Assembly (NCBI RefSeq): GCF_900302455.1 | Contig: NZ_ONZG01000006.1 | Span: 62,001-126,000 of the forward strand | Source: Falsiruegeria mediterranea M17 | Lineage (GTDB): Bacteria; Pseudomonadota; Alphaproteobacteria; Rhodobacterales; Rhodobacteraceae | Direction of reading: 5' to 3' | Length of the DNA: 64,000 nucleotides | Shown: positions 16,773 through 23,891 of the stretch, in pieces | Layout: each line of letters starts with the position of its first letter | How positions within the stretch are numbered: position 1 is the first letter of the stretch | The notes under the pieces: generated by a model | The model's input: the letters and a program-made list of their open reading frames with translations, nothing else | Databases searched by the model: none | Told to the model about the DNA's origin: nothing | Position numbers and translations under genes: made by a program

Positions 16773-17483
16773 TTATGTTTCACCCAAGGTCAGCGTGACG
16801 TGATCGCCGGCAAACCACGTGCGGCCAAACTCGACCGGACCCCCGTCAGGATCGACATTGACACCCACTGATTGCATCACTGGCGCGCCTTCTGGTACGC
16901 GTAGGTGCAAGGCCTGCGTTGCGCTGGCGCGGCGGGCGGTTAGGCGGGTCCACCTACGGGTGTAGTCGGCGATGCCGAGCCCTTGCAGTGCGCGGGTGAC
17001 GGATTGCGTTTCTTCAAGGGCTTTCAACATGCCGGGAAAGCGGCCAGCTGGAAAGACACTCTGGAATACCGCGATCGGTAGCCCATCCGCCAACGACAAC
17101 CCGTCGTAGACATGCACCGGATCGCCACTTTCCAGACACAGAGCCTCGGCCTCTTGCGCGTCTGCTGCTCGTGTCGTCAGAGCCAGGATCTGCTTGCCGG
17201 GGATCTTGCCGCTGGCCGAGATGTTCTGGTGGTACCTCACCCGCCTGCCAATGGGATACTCGGTTGGTCGCGCCGCGACGAAGACACCCGCGCCGCGCCT
17301 CGCGTGCACCAGCCCTTGTTCTGACAGTTCGGCCAATGCCCGCCGAACAGTATGACGATTCACGCCATGGGTTGCGGACAATTGCGCCTCGGTCGGCAGG
17401 CGGTCGCCATTGCGATATCGACCCTCGGCAATGTCTGAGGTGAGGCTGGCGGCGATGGTCTTCCAGACGGGTGTGCGGCTCAT
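16773..17483 (-). CDS. phnF: GntR/HutC-family transcriptional regulator of phosphonate genes
   Basis: A 236-residue regulator. The N-terminal winged helix-turn-helix (about 1-70) reads WKTIAASLTSDIAEGRYRNG then LPTEAQLSATHGVNRHTVRR, with the wing GLVHARRGAGVFVA. The remainder (about 85-235) is a UTRA ligand-binding domain with VHVYDGLSLADGLPIAVFQ and a C-terminal GPVEFGRTWFAGDHV. PhnF proteins repress C-P lyase operons and are released by a phosphorylated or phosphonate ligand (family knowledge). The gene is divergent from phnG; the shared 103-bp region holds a palindromic site placed to control phnG transcription and perhaps phnF itself. Confidence 0.92.
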   Translation of the reverse strand: MSRTPVWKTIAASLTSDIAEGRYRNGDRLPTEAQLSATHGVNRHTVRRALAELSEQGLVHARRGAGVFVAARPTEYPIGRRVRYHQNISASGKIPGKQILALTTRAADAQEAEALCLESGDPVHVYDGLSLADGLPIAVFQSVFPAGRFPGMLKALEETQSVTRALQGLGIADYTRRWTRLTARRASATQALHLRVPEGAPVMQSVGVNVDPDGGPVEFGRTWFAGDHVTLTLGET

Positions 17484-17510
17484 GTCATCAAATCTTCACA
17501 AGATGCAGGA

Positions 17511-17539
17511 TTGCGGGATCGGATCTAAATCCGTATGAT
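17511..17539 (+). promoter_or_regulatory. Candidate sigma-70 promoter for phnGHI-HAD-phnJKLN
   Basis: TTGCGG (17511-17516), a 17-bp spacer and TATGAT (17534-17539), with 47 bp to the phnG start. The expected start of transcription (about 17546) falls inside the inverted repeat at 17540-17568, so binding there would block initiation. Confidence 0.5.
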
Positions 17540-17568
17540 TTGTCTAGTTGTATAGTTGTTGTAGACAA
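17540..17568. promoter_or_regulatory. Candidate PhnF operator
   Basis: TTGTCTA (17540-17546) and TAGACAA (17562-17568) form a perfect 7-bp inverted repeat around 15 bp. A second, overlapping repeat AGTTGT/ACAACT lies at 17554-17570. TTGT-type ends are typical of HutC-subfamily GntR sites. Immediately downstream of the -10 hexamer and next to phnF, it is the best candidate for PhnF repression. Confidence 0.5.
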
Positions 17569-17586
17569 CTTCGCCAAGAGGCTAAA

Positions 17587-18045
17587 ATGGCAAATGAGAT
17601 GAATATCGGCAATTCAGCGCGCAAAGCGTGGATGGGCCTGATGGCGTCCGCGCCCGAAGGGGCGATGATGGCGCTATGGGACGCGGTGGATGACCGCCCC
17701 AAATTTGACTGGCTGCGCGCGCCCGAAGTGGGGGGCGTCATGGTGCGGGGCCGTATGGCTGGCACCGGTGCGCCCTTCAATGTGGGCGAAATGACCGTGA
17801 CCCGCTGCTCTCTGGTTCTGAAGGACGGCACAGTTGGTCACGGCTACGTGCAGGGCCGCTCCAAACCCAAGGCCGAAGCCGCTGCTTTGATTGATGCCCT
17901 GATGCAGACCGAGGCCGCTGACCGGGTGCAGCGCGATGTTCTGTCGCCGCTGGCCGATCAGGTGGCGCAGGCCAAGACAAAACGTGCTGCAAAGGCAGCC
18001 GCGACCAAGGTCGAGTTTTTCACCATGGTGCGAGGAGAAGACTGA
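17587..18045 (+). CDS. phnG: C-P lyase core subunit PhnG
   Basis: A 152-residue protein close to the E. coli length of about 150. The N-terminal helical part includes WMGLMASAPEGAMMALWDAV, then DWLRAPEVGGVMVRGRMAGT and FNVGEMTVTRCSLVLKDG, ending with GHGYVQGRSKPKAEAAALID, a well-conserved PhnG block. PhnG, with PhnH, PhnI and PhnJ, forms the core complex that attaches phosphonate to ribose triphosphate and cleaves the C-P bond. ATG 17587 has AAGAGG nearby; an upstream ATG would start inside the operator region. It overlaps phnH by TGATG. Confidence 0.95.
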   Translation: MANEMNIGNSARKAWMGLMASAPEGAMMALWDAVDDRPKFDWLRAPEVGGVMVRGRMAGTGAPFNVGEMTVTRCSLVLKDGTVGHGYVQGRSKPKAEAAALIDALMQTEAADRVQRDVLSPLADQVAQAKTKRAAKAAATKVEFFTMVRGED

Positions 18046-18620
18046 TGCAAACGCAAGCAACTCAATTTGCGGGCGGGTTTTCGGATGCGCCGATCAACGC
18101 GGCCCACGCTTTTCGCGCGGCGATGACCGTGATGGCCTGTCCGGGCAAGATCCGCACTCTGACTGGCGCGCAAGCTCCGAAACCTTTGTCCGAGGCTGCA
18201 GCGACCCTGTTACTGACATTGTGCGACCCGGAAACGGGCGTTTATCTGGCGGGCGAGGCAGACACGGATGACGTGCGCCAATGGCTGACCTTCCACACCG
18301 GCGCGCCTTTGGTTGGTGCAGCGCAGGCCGACTTTGCAGTGGGCACCTGGACGGATCTTCAGCCGATCAATGCCTATCGGATCGGCACATCAGAATATCC
18401 TGATCGCTCGGCAACCCTGATCGTTGAGTGTGCCGAGTTGTTGCAAAGCGGCGCGGTGCTGTCCGGTCCTGGCATCAAGGACACCGCGCAGTTGAAGCTG
18501 CCGGACATGCAGGCGCTTCAGGCCAACTCCACTCTCTACCCTCTGGGTTTGGACTTCTTTTTCACCAGCGGCACCCAGGTCGCGGCGCTGCCGCGCAGCA
18601 CGCAAATCGCAGAGGGCTAA
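18045..18620 (+). CDS. phnH: C-P lyase core subunit PhnH
   Basis: A 191-residue protein matching PhnH in length and blocks: FSDAPINAAHAFRAAMTVMA, CPGKIRTL, LLLTLCDPETGVYL, and near the C-terminus SGPGIKDTAQL. PhnH has a degenerate PLP-transferase-like fold without cofactor and supports PhnI/PhnG in the nucleophilic displacement that yields ribosyl triphosphate phosphonate. The ATG overlaps the phnG stop (TGATG), indicating translational coupling. Only 3 bp separate its stop from phnI. Confidence 0.95.
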   Translation: MQTQATQFAGGFSDAPINAAHAFRAAMTVMACPGKIRTLTGAQAPKPLSEAAATLLLTLCDPETGVYLAGEADTDDVRQWLTFHTGAPLVGAAQADFAVGTWTDLQPINAYRIGTSEYPDRSATLIVECAELLQSGAVLSGPGIKDTAQLKLPDMQALQANSTLYPLGLDFFFTSGTQVAALPRSTQIAEG

Positions 18621-18623
18621 GGC

Positions 18624-19718
18624 ATGTATGTAGCTGTCAAAGGTGGCGAACGCGCCATTGAAAACGCCCACGCTTGGCTCGCCGAAGAGCGGCGCGGGGA
18701 TACATCCGTCGCCGAGCTGTCCATCGCGCAGATCCGCGAGCAGCTGAGCCTGGCGGTCAACCGCGTGATGGCCGAGGGGTCGCTGTTCGATCCCGATCTG
18801 GCGGCGTTGGCAATCAAGCAATCGCGCGGCGATCTGATCGAGGCGATCTTTCTGATCCGCGCCTATCGGACGACCCTACCGCGGTTCGGGGCCAGCTTGC
18901 CGGTGGAAACCGGCGATATGGCCTGTGATCGCCGCATCTCGGCTACCTTCAAGGATGCGCCGGGCGGGCAGGTTCTGGGCCCGACCTTCGACTACACCCA
19001 TCGCCTGCTGGATTTCAAACTGGCCGCCGAGGGCGAAGTTGCACCAGCAGCCGAAGGAACGCCGCGCGAGGAAGCCACGCCGCACATAACCGAGTTTCTG
19101 CAGGGCGAAGATGTCATCCAGCGCGAACCTGTCGGCGAAGCAGTGCCGGGCGATCTGACCCGTGAGCCCATGGAATTCCCGGCTGACCGGGCTCTGCGTC
19201 TACAGTCGCTCACGCGCGGGGACGAGGGGTTCATTCTAGGCATGGCCTATTCGACCCAACGTGGCTACGCCCGCAACCACGCCTTTGTGGGCGAGCTGCG
19301 GATTGGCAAGGTCGCGGTCGAGATGGAGATCCCCGAGCTGGGGTTTGCCATCGAAATCGGCGAGTTGGAGCTGACTGAATGCGAAACGGTGAACCAGTTC
19401 CAGGGCTCCAAAACCGAGCCGCCGCAGTTCACGCGCGGTTATGGCCTGGTGTTTGGTCAGTCCGAGCGAAAATCCATTGCCATGGCTCTGGTTGACCGGG
19501 CCCTTCGGTGGGAAGAACTGGGTGAGGACAATCTGGGCGCGGTGGCGCAGGACGAGGAATTTGTGCTCAGCCACTCGGACAACATCCAAGCGACCGGCTT
19601 CCTGGAACACATCAAACTGCCGCATTACGTCGACTTCCAGTCCGAGCTTGAACTGGTGCGCAAACTGCGCCGTGAGGCGGAAGAGCGCACCGCCGGATAT
19701 CAAGAGGCTGCGGAATGA
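18624..19718 (+). CDS. phnI: C-P lyase core subunit PhnI
   Basis: A 364-residue PhnI, the nucleosidase-like subunit that helps transfer the ribose 5-triphosphate unit from a purine nucleotide onto the phosphonate. Conserved stretches include MYVAVKGGERAIENAHAWLA at the start, RISATFKDAPGGQVLGPTFD, and AYSTQRGYARNHAFVGELRI. QGSKTEPPQFTRGYGLVFGQ and ERKSIAMALVDRALRW follow. The length is slightly above E. coli PhnI (354). Its stop overlaps the next start by ATGA, but the next gene is a HAD hydrolase rather than phnJ, which is unusual compared with E. coli order. Confidence 0.95.
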   Translation: MYVAVKGGERAIENAHAWLAEERRGDTSVAELSIAQIREQLSLAVNRVMAEGSLFDPDLAALAIKQSRGDLIEAIFLIRAYRTTLPRFGASLPVETGDMACDRRISATFKDAPGGQVLGPTFDYTHRLLDFKLAAEGEVAPAAEGTPREEATPHITEFLQGEDVIQREPVGEAVPGDLTREPMEFPADRALRLQSLTRGDEGFILGMAYSTQRGYARNHAFVGELRIGKVAVEMEIPELGFAIEIGELELTECETVNQFQGSKTEPPQFTRGYGLVFGQSERKSIAMALVDRALRWEELGEDNLGAVAQDEEFVLSHSDNIQATGFLEHIKLPHYVDFQSELELVRKLRREAEERTAGYQEAAE

Positions 19719-20311
19719 AAGCCGTCGTCTTTGATATCGGCAATGTGCTGATCCGGTGGGATCCCTATCTGGCCTGGCTTGATGACTTGGGCAGCCGTAG
19801 CGCGGTGACCGAGTTTTTGACGCGGGTTGCGTTCTTTGATCGGAATCTGCGGGCAGACGGTGGCGAAACGTTTGCCGATCTGGCGGCCGAGCTGAAAAAC
19901 GTCGAGGATCAGCGCCGCCTGAACGCCTATGTGGAACGCTATGCTGCAACTGTGCCCGACAAGATCGAGGGCACCTGGCAATTGCTCTACCGGCTTAAGG
20001 AACAGGGCAGGCAGGTGCATGCAATCACCAACTGGTCAACCGAAACCTGGCCTGTTGGCGTCAGTGCGCACCCGGAATTGGGCGAGGTCTTTGATGTCAC
20101 GGTGGTTTCTGGGCAAGAGAAGCTGCTGAAACCGCAGCCCGAGATTTTCCACCGCCTGTGCGAACGCGCGGGGCTGACGCCACAAGACTGCACTTTTGTG
20201 GATGACACGCTGAAAAACGTCGAGGGTGCGCGCGCCGTCGGTATGGACGCCATTCATTTCAGCACGCCCCAGGCTTTTGAGGCGGCCTTGAATGAAAGAG
20301 ATTTGCTATGA
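19715..20311 (+). CDS. HAD-superfamily hydrolase inserted between phnI and phnJ
   Basis: A 198-residue HAD subfamily IA protein. Motif I is VVFDIGNVLIRWD with the nucleophilic Asp near residue 6; the usual second Asp is Gly, as in YihX-type sugar-phosphate phosphatases. Motif II is AITNWS, the motif III Lys is in LLKPQPEIF, and motif IV is TFVDD. A helical cap (about 15-95) covers the site. It overlaps both phnI and phnJ by ATGA, so it is made with the lyase core. By likeness to sugar-1-phosphate phosphatases it could dephosphorylate a ribose phosphate from the pathway, or a phosphorylated phosphonate; neither is shown. It is not a typical phosphonoacetaldehyde hydrolase, and no phnW partner is present. 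Confidence 0.85.
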   Translation: MKAVVFDIGNVLIRWDPYLAWLDDLGSRSAVTEFLTRVAFFDRNLRADGGETFADLAAELKNVEDQRRLNAYVERYAATVPDKIEGTWQLLYRLKEQGRQVHAITNWSTETWPVGVSAHPELGEVFDVTVVSGQEKLLKPQPEIFHRLCERAGLTPQDCTFVDDTLKNVEGARAVGMDAIHFSTPQAFEAALNERDLL

Positions 20312-21168
20312 GCGAATACAATTTTGCTTACCTGGATGAGCAGACCAAGCGGATGATCCGCCGCGCCATCCTCAAAGGCCTGGCAGTGCCGGGCTATCAG
20401 GTTCCCTTTGCCAGCCGCGAGATGCCGATGCCTTATGGTTGGGGCACCGGCGGGGTGCAGGTGTCGGCGGCGACGTTGACGCCCGAGGATACCTTCAAGG
20501 TGATTGATCAGGGCGCGGACGACACCACCAACGCCGTCTCGATCCGCAAGTTCTTCGAGAACACCGCAGGCGTGGCCGTGACCGAAGAAACGGAAAAGGC
20601 CACCGTCATCCAAACCCGCCACCGCATCCCCGAGGCTGAACTGACCGAGGATCAGATCCTAGTCTATCAGGTGCCGATCCCGGAGCCACTGCGCTTTCTG
20701 GAACCACGCGAGACAGAAACGCGCAAAATGCACAGCCTTGAGGAATACGGGTTGATGCACGTGAAGCTTTATGAGGACATCAGCCAGCATGGCGACATCG
20801 CGACCTCATACGCTTATCCGGTGATGGTGCAGGACCGTTATGTGATGGACCCATCCCCCATTCCCAAGTTCGATAATCCCAAGCTTGAGATGTCGGCGAT
20901 CCAGCTCTTTGGCGCCGGTCGCGAGCAGCGGATCTATGCGGTGCCGCCGCACACCAAGGTGGTGAGCCTGGATTTCGAGGATTACCCGTTTGAGGCCACC
21001 AAGGCAGATCACGCCTGTGACTTGTGCGGGGCCGAGAACAGCTATCTGGATGAGGTCATTTTGGACGATGCAGGCAACCGGATGTTTGTCTGCTCGGATA
21101 CGGATTATTGCCGTTCTCGCCGTGCAGCGGGTCATGTCGGCAGATTGGGAACGGAGGACGCAGCATGA
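20308..21168 (+). CDS. phnJ: C-P lyase (alpha-D-ribose 1-methylphosphonate 5-phosphate C-P-lyase)
   Basis: A 286-residue radical-SAM C-P lyase that breaks the carbon-phosphorus bond, giving a hydrocarbon and ribosyl 1,2-cyclic phosphate 5-phosphate. The Cys pattern CDLC (from about residue 235) followed by C after 21 residues and C after five more gives CX2CX21CX5C. It matches PhnJ, which supplies three iron-sulfur ligands and one catalytic Cys. N-terminal blocks YNFAYLDEQTKRMIRRAILK and MPMPYGWGTGGVQVSAATL are also typical. ATGA overlaps on both sides couple it to the HAD gene and phnK. Confidence 0.97.
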   Translation: MSEYNFAYLDEQTKRMIRRAILKGLAVPGYQVPFASREMPMPYGWGTGGVQVSAATLTPEDTFKVIDQGADDTTNAVSIRKFFENTAGVAVTEETEKATVIQTRHRIPEAELTEDQILVYQVPIPEPLRFLEPRETETRKMHSLEEYGLMHVKLYEDISQHGDIATSYAYPVMVQDRYVMDPSPIPKFDNPKLEMSAIQLFGAGREQRIYAVPPHTKVVSLDFEDYPFEATKADHACDLCGAENSYLDEVILDDAGNRMFVCSDTDYCRSRRAAGHVGRLGTEDAA

Positions 21169-21935
21169 CCCCCCTGTTGCAAGTCAAAGGCATCGAAAAA
21201 CACTATGGCGCGCGGATCGGATGCAAGGATGTGAGCTTTGACCTCTACCCCGGCGAGGTGATGGGGATCGTGGGCGAAAGCGGGTCGGGCAAGTCGACTT
21301 TGCTCAACTGTCTGGCAGGCCATCTGGATTCGGACGCAGGGCAGGTCATCTTTGACACCCGTGCCGACGGGCCGGTGGACACGCTGCAAATGTCCGAGCC
21401 CGAGCGCCGGATGTTGGGCCGCACCGATTGGGCCTTTGTCCATCAGCACGCCCGCGATGGTCTGCGCATGTCGGTCAGCGCCGGTGGCAACATTGGCGAG
21501 CGGCTGATGGCAGTCGGCGATCGCCACTATGGCGACATCCGCGACAAGGCGATCGACTGGCTGGGCCGGGTCGAAATTGCCGAAAGCCGCGTTGATGACC
21601 GCCCGACCGCGTTTTCGGGCGGGATGCAGCAGCGTTTGCAGATCGCGCGCAACCTGGTGACAGGGCCGCGTCTGGTGTTCATGGACGAGCCCACAGGGGG
21701 CCTGGATGTTTCGGTTCAGGCGCGACTGCTGGATCTCTTGCGCGGTTTGGTGCGCGAGATGGGGCTGAGCGCCATCATCGTGACCCATGATCTGGCTGTG
21801 GTGCGCCTGTTGGCGGACCGGCTGATGGTGATGAAAGACGGACATGTGGTCGAGGCTGGTCTGACCGATCAGGTGCTCGACGACCCACAACATGCCTACA
21901 CGCAGCTGCTGGTCTCCAGCGTTCTGCAAGTGTGA
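21165..21935 (+). CDS. phnK: C-P lyase accessory ABC-type ATPase PhnK
   Basis: A 256-residue ATPase of the ABC fold that docks on the PhnGHIJ core rather than on a membrane permease. Walker A is GESGSGKST (about 40), the signature FSGGMQQR, Walker B RLVFMDEPTGGLD, and the H-loop VTHDLAV. ATG 21165 overlaps the phnJ stop; an in-frame ATG further upstream lies inside phnJ and is rejected. It sits 12 bp before phnL, whose product binds on top of PhnK in the known complex. ATP turnover is thought to open or reset the lyase. Confidence 0.95.
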   Translation: MTPLLQVKGIEKHYGARIGCKDVSFDLYPGEVMGIVGESGSGKSTLLNCLAGHLDSDAGQVIFDTRADGPVDTLQMSEPERRMLGRTDWAFVHQHARDGLRMSVSAGGNIGERLMAVGDRHYGDIRDKAIDWLGRVEIAESRVDDRPTAFSGGMQQRLQIARNLVTGPRLVFMDEPTGGLDVSVQARLLDLLRGLVREMGLSAIIVTHDLAVVRLLADRLMVMKDGHVVEAGLTDQVLDDPQHAYTQLLVSSVLQV

Positions 21936-21947
21936 GGGGCGAGAGAG

Positions 21948-22628
21948 ATGATTGAACTCGAAAACGTAAGCAAGAGCTTTACGCTGCACAATCAGGGCAG
22001 CGCCGTCATTCCTGTGATGGAACGCGCCAACCTGAAGGTGAACCCCGGTGAATGCGTCGCCTTGACCGGGGCCTCTGGAGCGGGCAAGTCCACGCTGATG
22101 CGGGTGATCTATGGCAACTACCTGGCGGCCTCGGGGCGTGTCATGGTGGGGGGCTTGGATGTGGCCCGGGCCGAGCCGCGTGAGATCCTGGCGCTGCGGC
22201 GCGAGACCCTGGGCTATGTCAGTCAGTTCCTCCGCGTGGTGCCGCGTGTGCCAACGCTCGAGGTGGTGGCCGAGCCGCTGCTGGCCGTAGGCGTCGATAA
22301 AGCAAAAGCTCTGGACAAGGCCGCTGGTCTGTTGGCGCGTCTGAACATCCCCGAACGCCTTTGGGCCCTCAGCCCCACCACCTTTTCGGGTGGTGAACAG
22401 CAGCGGGTGAATATCGCCCGCGGTTTCGCGCATGAGTATCCGGCGATGCTGCTGGATGAACCCACTGCCAGCCTTGATGTCACCAACCGCGAGACCGTGC
22501 TGTCCCTGATCGAAGAGGCCAAGGCGCGCGACACTGCCATCGTCGGCATTTTTCACGATGTCGAGGCGCGTCAGCGGGTCTGCGACCGCGAGGTCAACGT
22601 CTCGCAATTTACGCCGGAGGCCGCATGA
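21948..22628 (+). CDS. phnL: C-P lyase accessory ABC-type ATPase PhnL
   Basis: A 226-residue ABC ATPase, the same length as E. coli PhnL. The N-terminus MIELENVSKSFTLHNQGSAV is family-like. Walker A GASGAGKST lies near 47, SQFLRVVPRVPTLEVV gives the Q-loop region, the signature is FSGGEQQR, and Walker B is LLDEPTASLD. It partners PhnK in the lyase assembly. GAGAGAG precedes the ATG, and the stop overlaps phnN by ATGA. Confidence 0.95.
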   Translation: MIELENVSKSFTLHNQGSAVIPVMERANLKVNPGECVALTGASGAGKSTLMRVIYGNYLAASGRVMVGGLDVARAEPREILALRRETLGYVSQFLRVVPRVPTLEVVAEPLLAVGVDKAKALDKAAGLLARLNIPERLWALSPTTFSGGEQQRVNIARGFAHEYPAMLLDEPTASLDVTNRETVLSLIEEAKARDTAIVGIFHDVEARQRVCDREVNVSQFTPEAA

Positions 22629-23173
22629 CACTGGCAACAGTCATAGCCGTCGTCGGGCCGTCTGGCGTAGGCAAGGACAGCGTGATGGAGGCATTGGCCG
22701 CGCGTGGGGATGGTCTGCAACTGGTGCGCCGTGTCATTACCCGGCCAGCGGGCGAGGATGGCGAGGTTTTCGCACGCGCCACCGAGGCCGAATTCGACGC
22801 TGGCCTGGCTGCGGGTGATTTCCTGCTGAACTGGGACGCACATGGCATGCGCTACGGCATTCCGGCGGTGATCCACGATCAACGCCGTCAGGCGCGTGGC
22901 CTGCTGGTGAACCTCTCGCGCTCGGTGCTCGTGGACGCGCAAGAGCTCTTTGGTGACTTTGTGGTGGTGTCGCTCACGGCGTCCCCCGAGGTTCTGGCGG
23001 CCCGGCTCGACACCCGCGCCCGCGAGAGTGTCGAGGACCGCCAGCGCCGTCTGGACCGTGCTCGCCTGAAACTGCCCGAAGGGCTGCGCCGGGTGATCGA
23101 GGTCGACAACTCCGGTGCCTTGGATCAGACGGTCCAGACGATCCTGTCCCGGCTTCAGTGTGAAAGCGCGTAA
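22625..23173 (+). CDS. phnN: Ribose 1,5-bisphosphate phosphokinase
   Basis: A 182-residue guanylate-kinase-like P-loop enzyme that phosphorylates ribose 1,5-bisphosphate to PRPP, returning the C-P lyase sugar to nucleotide synthesis. The P-loop is VVGPSGVGKDSVMEAL near residue 9. RRVITRPAGEDGEVF and FLLNWDAHGMRYGIP form the substrate region, and SRSVLVDAQELFGDFVVVSL the core strand. The start overlaps phnL by ATGA. Its last 19 bp overlap the 3' end of the opposing DUF1045 gene, so the two transcripts are complementary at their ends. Confidence 0.94.
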   Translation: MTLATVIAVVGPSGVGKDSVMEALAARGDGLQLVRRVITRPAGEDGEVFARATEAEFDAGLAAGDFLLNWDAHGMRYGIPAVIHDQRRQARGLLVNLSRSVLVDAQELFGDFVVVSLTASPEVLAARLDTRARESVEDRQRRLDRARLKLPEGLRRVIEVDNSGALDQTVQTILSRLQCESA

Positions 23174-23838
23174 CGATGGATCATCTGGAACCGGCCATCG
23201 CTGCGCTCGCCCACAAGCGCCAGATCGCTGATCACAAAGGGTTTGGGCAGCATCGGGGTCAGCACGCGGTTCAATGCGTCCTGAACACCGGGCAGCTCGG
23301 GCTTGGGCAGCTTGCCGGTCAGGGTGATGTGAAAGCGGAACTCGTCCATCACATAGGGGTAGCCCCATTGCAGCAGGTTCGCTTCTTGCGCAGGGTTCAG
23401 ACCCGCGGCCCGGCGACGTTCCAGCTCTTCGGGCGAGGCAGGGGCGCGAAAGCTGTCCAATCCACGCACAACTTGCGCCGCCAGTTCCCCCAACTCGCTG
23501 GTGTTGCCCATCGGACGCAGCGCCAGAAACCGACCCAGCCGCGCCAGTTCCAACCCGTCCAACCAAACAGGGGCAAGCGCGTCGGCCAATTCGCCGCAGG
23601 CGCGCTCCAGCGCCTCAACCGTCTGCCTCTCGGCCAGGTGGAACGGCGGTTTGATGGTCCCGTGCAGCCCGTATTTGTGCGGGGTAGCGGTGATCAGGGG
23701 CACGTCCAGCCCTGCGAGATCGGGGTGGACCACCGTCTCACCGGTTTCCATGTCCCACCCCAACCAACTGGCCCCAAACCGGGTCCACTCTGCATCAGCG
23801 GGTGGCGCAAAATAGATCGCGTATCGCGAGAATGTCAC
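23155..23838 (-). CDS. DUF1045 phosphonate-operon protein (2H phosphoesterase-like)
   Basis: A 227-residue protein of the DUF1045 family linked to phn operons. The two HxT/S motifs of 2H phosphoesterases are visible: HGTIKPPFHLAE (near residue 59) and HITLTGKLPKP (near 170). N-terminal MTFSRYAIYFAPPADAEW is characteristic. 2H enzymes open cyclic phosphates or cleave phosphodiesters; the C-P lyase makes a ribosyl 1,2-cyclic phosphate and no PhnP is seen here, so this protein is a candidate for that hydrolysis (inference). AGGAGG lies 5 nt before the GTG start, an excellent ribosome site. It is divergent from phnM by 53 bp and overlaps phnN at the tail. Confidence 0.9.
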   Translation of the reverse strand: MTFSRYAIYFAPPADAEWTRFGASWLGWDMETGETVVHPDLAGLDVPLITATPHKYGLHGTIKPPFHLAERQTVEALERACGELADALAPVWLDGLELARLGRFLALRPMGNTSELGELAAQVVRGLDSFRAPASPEELERRRAAGLNPAQEANLLQWGYPYVMDEFRFHITLTGKLPKPELPGVQDALNRVLTPMLPKPFVISDLALVGERSDGRFQMIHRYALSH

Positions 23839-23891
23839 ATTGGCCTCCTATGTCGTGGCCTTCCCAATAGCTCAAACCACGTGAAGTTCAG

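Noticed and set aside
19715-20311. Phosphonoacetaldehyde hydrolase (phnX)
   Set aside because: Motif I is DIGN and the cap is that of YihX-type HADs; the Schiff-base Lys cap pattern of PhnX is not seen, and phnW is absent.
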